Source: Merdimonas faecis (GTDB taxonomy: Bacteria > Bacillota > Clostridia > Lachnospirales > Lachnospiraceae). Taken from it: a stretch of DNA of 51,363 nt. The notes under the pieces were generated by a model. The model searched no databases. It was not told the origin of the DNA and saw nothing but the letters and a program-made list of their open reading frames with translations. Positions within the stretch are counted from its first letter, which is position 1, and the number at the start of each line of letters is the position of its first letter. The translations under genes and the position numbers were made by a program. The stretch spans positions 1 through 51,363 of the forward strand of contig NZ_MIEH01000037.1 of assembly GCF_001754075.1 (NCBI RefSeq), read 5' to 3'. Shown in pieces: positions 36,237 through 45,321 of this stretch.

Positions 36237-36329
36237 ATGTGCATGGAATTAATAATAGCATATCATAAGTATATTCGAAATCTGCTTATCCATGCATGCT
36301 CTTTACCTGCCATATCTATTGTAGAATAA
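36237..36329 (+). CDS. Small ORF (30 aa) upstream of the defence genes
   Basis: ATG 36237 with AGGAGGT at 36223-36229 and 7-nt spacing; stop TAA 36327-36329. The product has a mixed hydrophobic sequence with no recognised motif. The ribosome site is the best in this interval, so it could be a leader peptide or a small protein. Only context supports it. Confidence 0.3.
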   Translation: MCMELIIAYHKYIRNLLIHACSLPAISIVE

Positions 36330-36411
36330 GAAGTATATATGTTCGATCCACTCTTATTTCATTGAGTGTCGGCGCATATAATAGATATAAGAAAATAGAA
36401 ATGAGATAGAT

Positions 36412-37851
36412 ATGGAAGAGTTAAGGGCGATAAAAATAGTACACGATCGGAAAAATAGAGTATTATATAATATTCTGGCGGAATTTTTTAGGTTTATCGG
36501 TATCTTTGTGTTGGAAGATGCAGTGGATTCTTTGCCGAGAGAACAACAGTCAGATGACACACAGTTTGTAATATATCTGATGAATGAGAGATTTTGCCTA
36601 AGTAAATCTTTAGAGGATAAACCATATTGTCTGATCATTGTAGGGGAAGATAATTTTGAAAAATTGAATATGAAAGAATTAAGGGAATTGACACTTCAGC
36701 CTGAAGTTCTGCAGACGGAAAATGCACAGAAAAGCATGCAGGGTTTGTTTGCATATATTTTTGATAAAATCTATTTATATAAGCTGAATGTTTCTCAATC
36801 TGTGATGCAGAAGTTGTTGGATATCTATCTGGAACAGAATGTAGTCATTGCTGCCTGTGATTTGCAGTATTACCGTATGTTATCGGAAATCCATGTAGAA
36901 TCTAAGAAAAAGTTTCTAAATGCAGTAGAAAAGCTGCAGGCTCTGGAGGATGATGATAGTTCCCAAAAGGCAGGGAATTCTTGGGGAAGAGGAGATCGAC
37001 AGGGGGAGTTTTATTATCGATATAGTGTTCTTTATTGTAAGCAAAGAGTGAATCTGGCCTGCTGGTTTCTGAAAGATGAGGAGTATTATCTACGTGGAAA
37101 CGGAGAATTGTGTGATAAAAATGGTTTCCGAAGACAGCTTAATCTGGAATATGGGGTTGCAGAGCTTGTGAAAGAATGTTGGTCACTGATTTATGCCTAC
37201 CCTGAAAAGGCAAATCTATATGTGTTGTTAGGGCTGATAACGGAAAAAGCAGATGATGCGTATCAGTTGACAGTCAATGCTTATCAGACAGCTGTGCAGA
37301 TGATTGGGCGGCAGCCATACGCATCACATGTTTATTACTGGCTGGGATTGCGCTTTGAGCGAAACAATGGAACTTTATCTGAGGCAAAACAGGCATACGG
37401 TGAGGCCTACCTATTACAGCCTAAATATCGAAATATTTATAAAGTTGCAGTGATGTACGAAAGTGAAGGCAACAAAGGACAGTTTATTCAATACCTTATG
37501 GCATGTCGAAAGGAGATTAGTCATAGAACTGATAATGAAGGGAAATTGGATCCTTTGGAAATCGAATATTATTGCAAATCCTGTCTTCTGCTATGCCTTC
37601 GTTTTTGGAATTACTGGAATGACGCAGATAAAGCAATCGAGTACGGGGAAGAAGTCCTGAAATTTATAGATCAGCATATTATAAACGATATGTTTGAAGA
37701 ATATCAGACCCTTTACGGATCAAATAAAGCCGATTATCAGAGAGAAAGTCAAAATAGAATAAGAGTAAAACGGTTGCATGAAGTGTTAACGGCAGCTTAC
37801 CGTTCCATAGGTGATATGGAGCAGTCAGAGATGCATCGGGCGAAGTATTAA
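36412..37851 (+). CDS. TPR-containing protein upstream of rdrA
   Basis: The 479-aa soluble protein's C-terminal half (about 255-460) shows TPR-like helix pairs (VYYWLGLRFERNNGTLSEAK; YRNIYKVAVMYESEGN; ADKAIEYGEEVLKF). The N-terminal 130 residues look like an alternating alpha/beta domain (RAIKIVHD, GIFVLED, TQFVIYLMN, KPYCLIIVGED), possibly TIR- or receiver-like in fold, but no catalytic signature is convincing. Transcribed with rdrA, separated by a terminator-like hairpin. Not a known standard RADAR component to my knowledge. It could sense phage or modulate RdrA. Confidence 0.6.
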   Translation: MEELRAIKIVHDRKNRVLYNILAEFFRFIGIFVLEDAVDSLPREQQSDDTQFVIYLMNERFCLSKSLEDKPYCLIIVGEDNFEKLNMKELRELTLQPEVLQTENAQKSMQGLFAYIFDKIYLYKLNVSQSVMQKLLDIYLEQNVVIAACDLQYYRMLSEIHVESKKKFLNAVEKLQALEDDDSSQKAGNSWGRGDRQGEFYYRYSVLYCKQRVNLACWFLKDEEYYLRGNGELCDKNGFRRQLNLEYGVAELVKECWSLIYAYPEKANLYVLLGLITEKADDAYQLTVNAYQTAVQMIGRQPYASHVYYWLGLRFERNNGTLSEAKQAYGEAYLLQPKYRNIYKVAVMYESEGNKGQFIQYLMACRKEISHRTDNEGKLDPLEIEYYCKSCLLLCLRFWNYWNDADKAIEYGEEVLKFIDQHIINDMFEEYQTLYGSNKADYQRESQNRIRVKRLHEVLTAAYRSIGDMEQSEMHRAKY

Positions 37852-37887
37852 TGTGAAGAAGGCTATGTAGAGGTGAAAGAGAAAAAG

Positions 37888-37913
37888 TGAGGGAAGAGAT
37901 TCTCTCATTTTTT
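37888..37913 (+). terminator. Terminator-like hairpin just before rdrA
   Basis: TGAGGGAA (37888-37895), loop GAGA, TTCTCTCA (37900-37907) form an 8-bp stem with one G-U, followed by T6 (37908-37913). The rdrA ribosome site GGAGGA lies 3-8 nt after it. In an apparent operon this may act as an attenuator limiting rdrA-rdrB transcription. Confidence 0.65.
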
Positions 37914-37927
37914 AATGGAGGAAGATT

Positions 37928-40651
37928 ATGAGGGAAAGATTCAAAGAACTGGAATTGAAGTTAGAAGGACAATATGACACGACAGTACAGGAACATGTAC
38001 AGTATCCGGTTTATACGGATAATTATGAAGATGCGCTGAGGACTATTTTCTGGGATGTGTTGTGGAAGGAGTCTCTCTGTAAAGCAGACAAAGATTGTGA
38101 GTTCGACACATTGAACCGGGAGACGGCAAATATGATTGCGTTTCTCGGTGAACGTGGATCGGGAAAGACGACGGCTATGGAAGAGTTTTGCAGAATATTA
38201 AAAAGCCTGTCGAAAGAAAATGAGTATCTGTGGTGGCTGAAACGTGTGGTTCCGGAAGAAGATGTTAGGGAAAAACTGGAAAAGAAACGGTTCTGTTTTC
38301 ATGTCTTTTCTCGAATTGATGTATCTATGCTGGAAAATAAGGAAGATTTATTTGAATTGATTATGTCAAACTTACTTTGTTTTTTCCAGGAAAAGGAAAG
38401 AAATTGTTGTGCCATGGCGGAGACCAGAATACAGAAGGATGATGTTCTCAAACAGTTTGAAAGAATACTGAAGGCATACTATGCTATCAGGGATAGTAGA
38501 GAAGATGAATTTGTTGATTCATATATTGCAAAAGTACAGTATATTTCGGGCAGCCTGATGCTTCAGACAATGATTGACGAGCTGCTTCAAATGATATTTT
38601 ATCAGGGAAAATTTTCAGAGGATCAGCATTATCTGGTTATTGTTTTGGATGATCTGGATTTGAATGTTGAGCATGGATTTGAGATGTTGAAGCAGATGCA
38701 GAAATACTTTGCCAGTCCTCATATAATTATCACCATTTCAGCGGATTATAAACAATTGAATGAAATCTGCTGGATTCATTTCGTAAAAGCCTTTTCGGCA
38801 GAAAAATCCCATGTAATTGAAGAAAAAGTAGAAGAGAAGTGCAGAGAACTGGGCAGGGATTATATCGGAAAAGCCTTGCCTATCAGTAAAAGGATCTATA
38901 TGCCGGATCTAAACAGTGATACACGGAATATTCTAGTTTTAAATGATTCAAAAGAAGGGGACACAGTGAAGCAGTATGTAATGCGGAACATGTCCCGAAA
39001 GATGAATATTTTATATGATATCAAAGGCAAAAAACGTCATTTTGCAGAGCCGGAAAATGTCCGGGGGCTGGTATCTTATCACCGTTTCCTGGATGAGTTA
39101 TATGATATTGATTTTAAGGCTTGGGAGAAAGTAAAAAAGAAACCGGATCAAAGCCGCATTTATATGGAGCGTTATGACCAAAATCACGAACGGATCAACA
39201 TGGATATCGTAAATCGGTTGGCAAATCATTTGCTTTCGGATCAGCAGAAAAAAGAATTTTACCAGTGGCTGGATATTCGTTTGGAACGCAGACCGGAAAG
39301 TGCATGTGTTTATATGGGGTCTTGGTTAAAGCAGAGTCATAATGATGATGTGGAATTGGTGTCGGAAATGGATTCCATTCTGGAAAGGGACAGGAAAACT
39401 GGTAAGAGACCAAGATCGCAGATAAATGACTCATCAGAAAGAAACCATGCACAAAATGATCCGGTTCAGGAATATCGTTACGGGGATCTTATGGAGCGAA
39501 TTTATGAATATGGCAGGGAGAGCAGAGAAAATAAAGCATATGTGAAATGCGTACTGGCATCTCTAACATCGGAAATGGTACGGGAAAGAGTTTGTTTTAC
39601 AAGAAATCCGGATCATATCAGGAGAGAAGCATCAAAACAGATTTTGCTGAGACTTGCAGGAAAAGCCTTTGGGAGTTCATGGATCGGGGATATGATGCCT
39701 GGAAGAAAACAAGAGGAATCAGTGCTATTTACTAAAGAGGTTAGTGGAACACGTAATCTTGGATATCAGGAATTGATTGCTGGAAATGAGATGACCAAAA
39801 ATCTTTGTTTGATTCCAACAGAAGTGTTTGGGAAAAGAAAGAAAAAGTCATTTACTGAGATTGATGAGATTACCGGGAAATTGACAAAAATTATGGAAGA
39901 AAATAAGTTGATTCCATCTTTGGAGTGGATGTTCTTTTTTTTGAACACACCTGAAATTGGCACAAATCGAGAGGCTTTTCCGATTCGATTTGAAATTGTC
40001 GAATTAAAGAACACTACAATAGCAGCCGATGCAATAACAGGGGGCACAGACGGATATGTGCTGCAATTGAGGTTTGAGAATATAAATGTCTCCTGCAGTA
40101 TTCTTGAAATGATTCCGAAGACACTGGTACTCAAAGAGTATTTAGCTATGCTTCATAGGAAAATCAGTCAGAAGCTGACAGAATCGTTGAGTTCTAATTT
40201 GGGACATTTGGATACAGAAATACAAGAACGCGTAAATAAAAATCTACTAAATTGGATAGAAAAAAGCTCTATGATTAAAGAAAAAGAAACTCGTCCGATT
40301 TTTCCTTTCTATCAAGTAGATTATGCCTATAACATCTTGAAAAGAACTCGCAGAGAACTTCAGGAAGACAATCCGGAAACCTGTGACAAGCATGAATGGC
40401 TTGATTATTTGAAAAAGGCATATGAGAAGCTGATTGATAAGATGAAAGAAGAAGAAGGAAAAGAAGAAGGATATGGAAAAATCGGTGTGAATTTGGATTA
40501 TTCCGAAAGATTCTCAAAATTTTATTTTGTTTGGCTGTCACTAAATGATCAGATAAAAGAGCAGATAAATAAAGAGATTGTGGATATTGTGCATCAGATT
40601 TTTTATGGAGAGACGGGGGCAATAGCAACAGTTTATGCAGAAGGAGAATAG
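37928..40651 (+). CDS. rdrA: RADAR defence ATPase RdrA
   Basis: STAND/AAA-like P-loop NTPase of the RADAR anti-phage system; known RdrA forms rings that associate with RdrB. 907 aa. Walker A FLGERGSGKTTAM (core 74-81), Walker B YLVIVLDDLDLN (about 236-246), and sensor strand IIITISADY (about 266-274). The C-terminal 600 residues are long and helical without recognised motifs, typical of RdrA length. It ends 3 nt before rdrB. The pairing of a roughly 900-aa NTPase with an adenosine-deaminase-fold protein is diagnostic; alone the call would be only 'P-loop NTPase'. Confidence 0.85.
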   Translation: MRERFKELELKLEGQYDTTVQEHVQYPVYTDNYEDALRTIFWDVLWKESLCKADKDCEFDTLNRETANMIAFLGERGSGKTTAMEEFCRILKSLSKENEYLWWLKRVVPEEDVREKLEKKRFCFHVFSRIDVSMLENKEDLFELIMSNLLCFFQEKERNCCAMAETRIQKDDVLKQFERILKAYYAIRDSREDEFVDSYIAKVQYISGSLMLQTMIDELLQMIFYQGKFSEDQHYLVIVLDDLDLNVEHGFEMLKQMQKYFASPHIIITISADYKQLNEICWIHFVKAFSAEKSHVIEEKVEEKCRELGRDYIGKALPISKRIYMPDLNSDTRNILVLNDSKEGDTVKQYVMRNMSRKMNILYDIKGKKRHFAEPENVRGLVSYHRFLDELYDIDFKAWEKVKKKPDQSRIYMERYDQNHERINMDIVNRLANHLLSDQQKKEFYQWLDIRLERRPESACVYMGSWLKQSHNDDVELVSEMDSILERDRKTGKRPRSQINDSSERNHAQNDPVQEYRYGDLMERIYEYGRESRENKAYVKCVLASLTSEMVRERVCFTRNPDHIRREASKQILLRLAGKAFGSSWIGDMMPGRKQEESVLFTKEVSGTRNLGYQELIAGNEMTKNLCLIPTEVFGKRKKKSFTEIDEITGKLTKIMEENKLIPSLEWMFFFLNTPEIGTNREAFPIRFEIVELKNTTIAADAITGGTDGYVLQLRFENINVSCSILEMIPKTLVLKEYLAMLHRKISQKLTESLSSNLGHLDTEIQERVNKNLLNWIEKSSMIKEKETRPIFPFYQVDYAYNILKRTRRELQEDNPETCDKHEWLDYLKKAYEKLIDKMKEEEGKEEGYGKIGVNLDYSERFSKFYFVWLSLNDQIKEQINKEIVDIVHQIFYGETGAIATVYAEGE

Positions 40652-40654
40652 AAT

Positions 40655-43261
40655 ATGGCAGAAACTACTGTGCTGGATAAAATTGCAAAACTGTTTTTTG
40701 TCGATATGCCAGTGGAATTAATTCTGCAAGAAGGCTTTGACGATAGAAGATTTCCGGCCGAAAGACTGGCGGAGTTGATGGGAAGTTACTGCCGAGAGTA
40801 TTCGGATACAGAGGCGAAGATGATCAGCGAGTTTCATCTGGAGCGCACCGAGAAGCATAGTGTGTTTGAAGCATTGGCCAAGATCGCAGCAGAACTTCTA
40901 GTTGTGAAAAATAATCAGCCCTGCTGTCGGTATGAAACAATTCTGCGATGGCGGGACATATCACAGGATTTAGGAGAGGATCTTTTGACATGCGCATTTC
41001 TGGCAGATGATTCTCAAAAAAATGGACGAGACTGGAGTGACTTTAATTGGAATATTGTATTGGGGCATGATAATAAGCAGCTGAATGGAATTATGCAGCA
41101 AGGGCTTTCAGATAATCATTTTCATCTGTATGGTTCAGCTCCGATATTTCCATTGATCTGGATTCGTCTGATGAATGATATTCATCATGGGAAATATATG
41201 ACTGGACTGATGGGGATGGAGAAAACACGCAGACATTTTCAATATGACATCAGCGGAATGGATAGTCGTTTTTTGATCAATGCACGGATTTTGCAGGCTG
41301 CTTTGATGAGGGTGGTTATGTATCAGGCACTGCAGGAGAAAAGCTCTGGGAAAAATGTGATTGATGCCAAAAAGAGCTGGCAGATTTTGCAGTCCGGTAA
41401 TCTGATTCTACATGAGAGAGCGTGGATTTCAGGAATGGTTCAGGACTTGCGTCTCAAAACTTTTGCTATTGCGTCGGATGGGACAATGGCTCCAGACTAT
41501 ACTTTGTGCGGCAGGAGAGAACCAAAGATGTACTCTAATTGGCTGTTTAGTGGAGAGAGGAAACTGATCTATGAAATGCTCCGTGATATTTTCGGAGAAA
41601 ATCGGCTGCCGGAGACTGTTCACAGAATGCTGTATCCTTATCTGGTGATTCGTACTTGGTTTCGTAAGGAATTGGTTCAGAGCAATGACAAAATCGGTTT
41701 TGAGAATTTTTCAGTATACAACAGACGGAAGGGATTTTTTCTGCCAGTGAATCCAACAGCCAGTGAGAAGAGAGTTTTCTGGGAGACAAGAGAACGGAAA
41801 CAGAATATGACATGGATGGTACAGCATGCAGTACTGGAAAGTTTCTGTAAGGAAAATCTGCAGTCGCTGGAAATTCGGATTACGCCAGAAGATGATTTTG
41901 CTGCCAATGTAAAGCAGATAGAGACTTATGATCGTTTGCTTCGGAAAAGAAACGAAGCAGACAGAAAGCAGGAAATTAAGCTTAATGAGAAGTATTCGGG
42001 TGTCTTGTCAGAGGATCAGTTCTTCTATGTGCTTCATTTCGCCAAAAGTCAGGAGAAAAGCAAGAAAGAGAAAATCCTGATTGAATGCAGACATGACAGT
42101 CTCCGAAAAAAGTTGAACCGACAGAAAGAGGCGATTCTCAAAATGCGGAGACTGCGCCCACAGATTGCCTGTCGTGTTCGGGGAATCGATGCCTGTGCTA
42201 TGGAAATCGGATGCCGTCCTGAAGTGTTTGCCTGTGTTTTCCGAAGATTGCGTATGGATGTTGATCCGGAGTTCAGTGAGGAAAAACAGAAGCTTCCACA
42301 GTTGAGTGTGACTTATCATGTTGGGGAAGATTTCCTGGATCCTGTGGATGGACTTCGGGCAATTGATGAAGCAGTACGCTTTTTGGAAATGGGATCAGGC
42401 GATCGGCTTGGTCATGCAACGGTGTTGGGATTGGATCTGAAAAAATGGTACGAAAAGAAAGGGTACTATATCCATCTACATGAGCAGGATTATCTGGATA
42501 ATGTGATGTGGTTTTATATGATGATTCTAGAATTCCAGATGGAGGGCTGCGAACTTCTGAAAGAATATTTGCATCAGGAATTTATCAAATTCTTTCACAG
42601 AATATACGAAAATGGCGAAAAGAACGTAGGATTACAGAATGTCAGTCAAATGACAATTTATAATTATTATGAGGCTTGGAAACTGCGAGGAGATATACCA
42701 GAAAGATATCGGACTGGAAGATATATAGAACCGGAATTTGAGATAGCAGAACCAGGGGTGATTGCGTGGGAGAATAAGGAATTAGAAGAAATGCGCAAAG
42801 ATCCACTTATTTCAGAACTGTATTGCCGCTATCATTTTGATAAAGAGGTTCGGGAAAAAGGAGAAAGAGTTATTGAGAAGCGAGTTCCGGAGTTGTACAT
42901 ACAGGGAGTTCTTTGTCTACAGAAGTGTATGCAGAAAAAAGTAGCTCAAAAAGGTATAGGGATTGAGGTAAATCCTTCTTCTAATCTACTCATTAGTACC
43001 ATGGATTCCTATGCAGAGCATCCAGTTTTAAATTTATATTCTTTGGGATTGTGTAATGACCAAGAGAATGCACAGATGTTTGTTTCTATCAATACAGATG
43101 ATAGAGGAGTATTTCATACCAGTCTGGAAAATGAATATGCTCTATTGGCATCTTCCGTTGAGAATCTCAGAGACAAAAACGGGGAAAAACTTTATACCCC
43201 ACAGCAGGTTTATGAATGGCTGGATCGTATTAGGGTGATGGGAAACTATCAAGTGTTTTGA
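40655..43261 (+). CDS. rdrB: RADAR adenosine deaminase RdrB
   Basis: Adenosine-deaminase-superfamily effector of RADAR, described as forming large shells and deaminating adenosine nucleotides or RNA during infection. 868 aa. All zinc and catalytic positions are visible: His155-x-His157 (DNHFHLYGSAP), His555 and Glu558 (YHVGEDF), His587 (DRLGHAT) and Asp815 (NTDDRGVF), plus NPSSN at 773-777. A long insertion separates the HxH from the rest, as expected for RdrB and unlike housekeeping ADA of about 340 aa. RBS AGGAG overlaps the end of rdrA. Confidence 0.92.
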   Translation: MAETTVLDKIAKLFFVDMPVELILQEGFDDRRFPAERLAELMGSYCREYSDTEAKMISEFHLERTEKHSVFEALAKIAAELLVVKNNQPCCRYETILRWRDISQDLGEDLLTCAFLADDSQKNGRDWSDFNWNIVLGHDNKQLNGIMQQGLSDNHFHLYGSAPIFPLIWIRLMNDIHHGKYMTGLMGMEKTRRHFQYDISGMDSRFLINARILQAALMRVVMYQALQEKSSGKNVIDAKKSWQILQSGNLILHERAWISGMVQDLRLKTFAIASDGTMAPDYTLCGRREPKMYSNWLFSGERKLIYEMLRDIFGENRLPETVHRMLYPYLVIRTWFRKELVQSNDKIGFENFSVYNRRKGFFLPVNPTASEKRVFWETRERKQNMTWMVQHAVLESFCKENLQSLEIRITPEDDFAANVKQIETYDRLLRKRNEADRKQEIKLNEKYSGVLSEDQFFYVLHFAKSQEKSKKEKILIECRHDSLRKKLNRQKEAILKMRRLRPQIACRVRGIDACAMEIGCRPEVFACVFRRLRMDVDPEFSEEKQKLPQLSVTYHVGEDFLDPVDGLRAIDEAVRFLEMGSGDRLGHATVLGLDLKKWYEKKGYYIHLHEQDYLDNVMWFYMMILEFQMEGCELLKEYLHQEFIKFFHRIYENGEKNVGLQNVSQMTIYNYYEAWKLRGDIPERYRTGRYIEPEFEIAEPGVIAWENKELEEMRKDPLISELYCRYHFDKEVREKGERVIEKRVPELYIQGVLCLQKCMQKKVAQKGIGIEVNPSSNLLISTMDSYAEHPVLNLYSLGLCNDQENAQMFVSINTDDRGVFHTSLENEYALLASSVENLRDKNGEKLYTPQQVYEWLDRIRVMGNYQVF

Positions 43262-43317
43262 AAGTTGGATTGGTGGAAAGAGGTCTTTAGAAGGAAGATA
43301 ACAGTGCGGAGGAATGA

Positions 43318-43662
43318 ATGATGCAAAACAAAGGCAAAAATGAGACAGAAATGGCGGAAATAGGAGAAAGAATTAAATACTTGTGCAGGAAAAAAGGGAT
43401 GTCCTATCAGGAATTGGCTGATCAGTCCCAGATTTCTCTGGCAGCTTTGTACAAATTGATGTCAGGCAGGGGAAATCCGACGATATCTACACTTAACCTG
43501 ATCTGTAAAGCCTTGGATATGTCTCTGGGACAACTGCTGTCTTATGAATTGTATCAGATTGATTTTGATGTTTCAAACGAGGAACTGAAAAGGAAAATCG
43601 ACAGACTAAGTCCAGCGAAAAAACGGTTGTTAAAAATGTATCTGGATTTGCTGGAGATATAG
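43318..43662 (+). CDS. XRE-family HTH regulator
   Basis: The 114-aa DNA-binding protein has a helix-turn-helix at about residues 15-70 (GERIKYLCRKKGMSYQELAD, SLAALYKLMSGRGNPT, LNLICKALDMSLGQLL) and a short basic C-terminal helix pair. Starts at ATG 43318 or 43321 after GCGGAGG. Lies directly after rdrB, so it may control the RADAR genes and the membrane gene behind it. No peptidase or toxin domain is attached. Confidence 0.88.
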   Translation: MMQNKGKNETEMAEIGERIKYLCRKKGMSYQELADQSQISLAALYKLMSGRGNPTISTLNLICKALDMSLGQLLSYELYQIDFDVSNEELKRKIDRLSPAKKRLLKMYLDLLEI

Positions 43663-43695
43663 TATTAAGAACTATTGCATAAGTGAGGCTAAACT

Positions 43696-44853
43696 ATGAT
43701 GATATTTCTTTTTTTAACAGGGACAAGATTAGCATATGTAAATGATATTCTTATGACTTTATATCTTCCCAGAGGAGCAGTAAAAACTCTGAAGTATAAA
43801 TACACTTCCGGTTCACGGCAGGATGGTATTGTGGATGCTTCAGCTGCTTTAGAGCACTGCCAACGTGAGGATGATGTGATAATATTTTACTATGATGAAG
43901 ATAAAGAGGGGAAACAGGGATTTATCCCTCTGCGAAGAGGAAAACTTCTTTCTTGTATATGTGAAGATGGACAGTTATATTACAGAGTGCAGCTGGGAAA
44001 TTTTTGTTTTTCTTCTGACCCCGAACAGCTTAATGAGGAAGTCGCATCTGTGTTATACCCCGAAGGGTATGAAAAGTATCACCATATCAGGCTGGCAGTT
44101 CGCAGTGCTTCTGGATATCAAATAGAGCATGATTTTATAGATTACACGGAGGAATCTTGGATATATACAGCTCATCGCATGGCCAAGACAGAAAGGTTTC
44201 AGAAATATTATACTGTTTTTGCCAAGATTTCAATGTTCGAGACTGGGAAAAATAAAGAACTTATCTGCGGAGAAAATGGCTATCATTTGAATGCCGGAAA
44301 AGGATACTATCTTGTGCTGTCATATTATGTTCCGCATTTTAATGAAAAGCCGTTTTCTGAGATCCCTTTCTTAGTTTCAGATGCCATGAGGTTTTGTCGT
44401 ATCCCGGAGAACAGTAATTATTTCGAAAGTGAGCAAAATAGACTGGAGATACCGTTTCGTCCAATGAAAGTTGAGGAAAATGGCCAAACAATGCTGTTTA
44501 TGCAGGTACTGCAAAAAAAAGTTGATGGTAAGCAGATTTATTATCCTATGGGCATGCTGCCGATATCTGTGGAAGGCGTTATATCTCCTCTATGTAAGTA
44601 TTTATGCGTTGCAGGATTAGTGGCCGGAATAGGTCTGACATCTTATATTGTTCAGTTTCCCTTTATGGAAAAGTTGACACAGTTGAATAGTATTATTGAA
44701 AGTGGTACGGAATTAAGCAGATATGAACAATTTGCGTTGGATGCCTGCAGAATTTATGAAAAGTATTCGGAAATCATCACAGGAGCTGGGGCTGCATTAA
44801 ATGCGGTTTTTACATTTTTGCTGGTGAAGATAACAGGGAAGCCTAAGATTTAG
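43696..44853 (+). CDS. RADAR-adjacent membrane protein with two C-terminal helices
   Basis: The 385-aa protein has about 290 soluble N-terminal residues rich in beta strands, then two membrane helices near the C-terminus (SPLCKYLCVAGLVAGIGLTS and GAGAALNAVFTFLLVKITG). No enzymatic motif seen. Known RADAR loci may carry a membrane accessory (SLATT or Csx27-type); this one does not look like either, but it holds the matching place. A membrane effector or anchor is plausible. It may instead belong with the genes downstream. Confidence 0.6.
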   Translation: MMIFLFLTGTRLAYVNDILMTLYLPRGAVKTLKYKYTSGSRQDGIVDASAALEHCQREDDVIIFYYDEDKEGKQGFIPLRRGKLLSCICEDGQLYYRVQLGNFCFSSDPEQLNEEVASVLYPEGYEKYHHIRLAVRSASGYQIEHDFIDYTEESWIYTAHRMAKTERFQKYYTVFAKISMFETGKNKELICGENGYHLNAGKGYYLVLSYYVPHFNEKPFSEIPFLVSDAMRFCRIPENSNYFESEQNRLEIPFRPMKVEENGQTMLFMQVLQKKVDGKQIYYPMGMLPISVEGVISPLCKYLCVAGLVAGIGLTSYIVQFPFMEKLTQLNSIIESGTELSRYEQFALDACRIYEKYSEIITGAGAALNAVFTFLLVKITGKPKI

Positions 44854-44921
44854 AAAAATGGAGAGGAGATGCAGAAAGGCAGAAACTATTCCCTGCTACC
44901 CAAAATGGTGAGGTATCAGAT

Positions 44922-45260
44922 ATGAATGATTACGATCTGATCAATTTTAAGACAATGTATGATATAGTTGTAGGAAATGTAGCAGAAAAGTATAAACTTA
45001 TTGAAAACGAAGATATCGTACAATGCTGTGGTCAATTAGGTATTAGTAGAGCACAGTTGGAAATATCAATAAGTAAACTACAAAAGCATGGTTTGATTGA
45101 GGATAAATACGAGATATTATTAAGTCATGAAGTAACCTTTGAGATGTTTTCGGCGGGTGATGTATATAAAAATCTATATTTTCATGAAGCATCAAGTCAA
45201 CTATATGAATATGTTGTAAAAGTATGTGATAACCGATTCCAGAAGGAAATAAGAGAATGA
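44922..45260 (+). CDS. Small winged-helix-like protein
   Basis: 112 aa. The first 75 residues read as a three-helix plus wing arrangement (LIENEDIVQCCGQLGISRAQLEISISKLQKHGLIED), a typical winged-helix pattern. The remainder is a short helical tail. Followed by the PP2C-like gene after about 60 nt. No specific family recognised. Confidence 0.5.
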   Translation: MNDYDLINFKTMYDIVVGNVAEKYKLIENEDIVQCCGQLGISRAQLEISISKLQKHGLIEDKYEILLSHEVTFEMFSAGDVYKNLYFHEASSQLYEYVVKVCDNRFQKEIRE

Positions 45261-45321
45261 GGTTTATAAAGTCAGTTAAATAAAAAGGTCATAATTTGAG
45301 TAATAATGGTTGGTAAGGCAA

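Noticed and set aside
40655-43261. rdrB as an ordinary adenosine deaminase or AMP deaminase
   Set aside because: 868 aa with a 400-residue insertion between HxH and HVGE, and paired with a roughly 900-aa NTPase; housekeeping enzymes differ.
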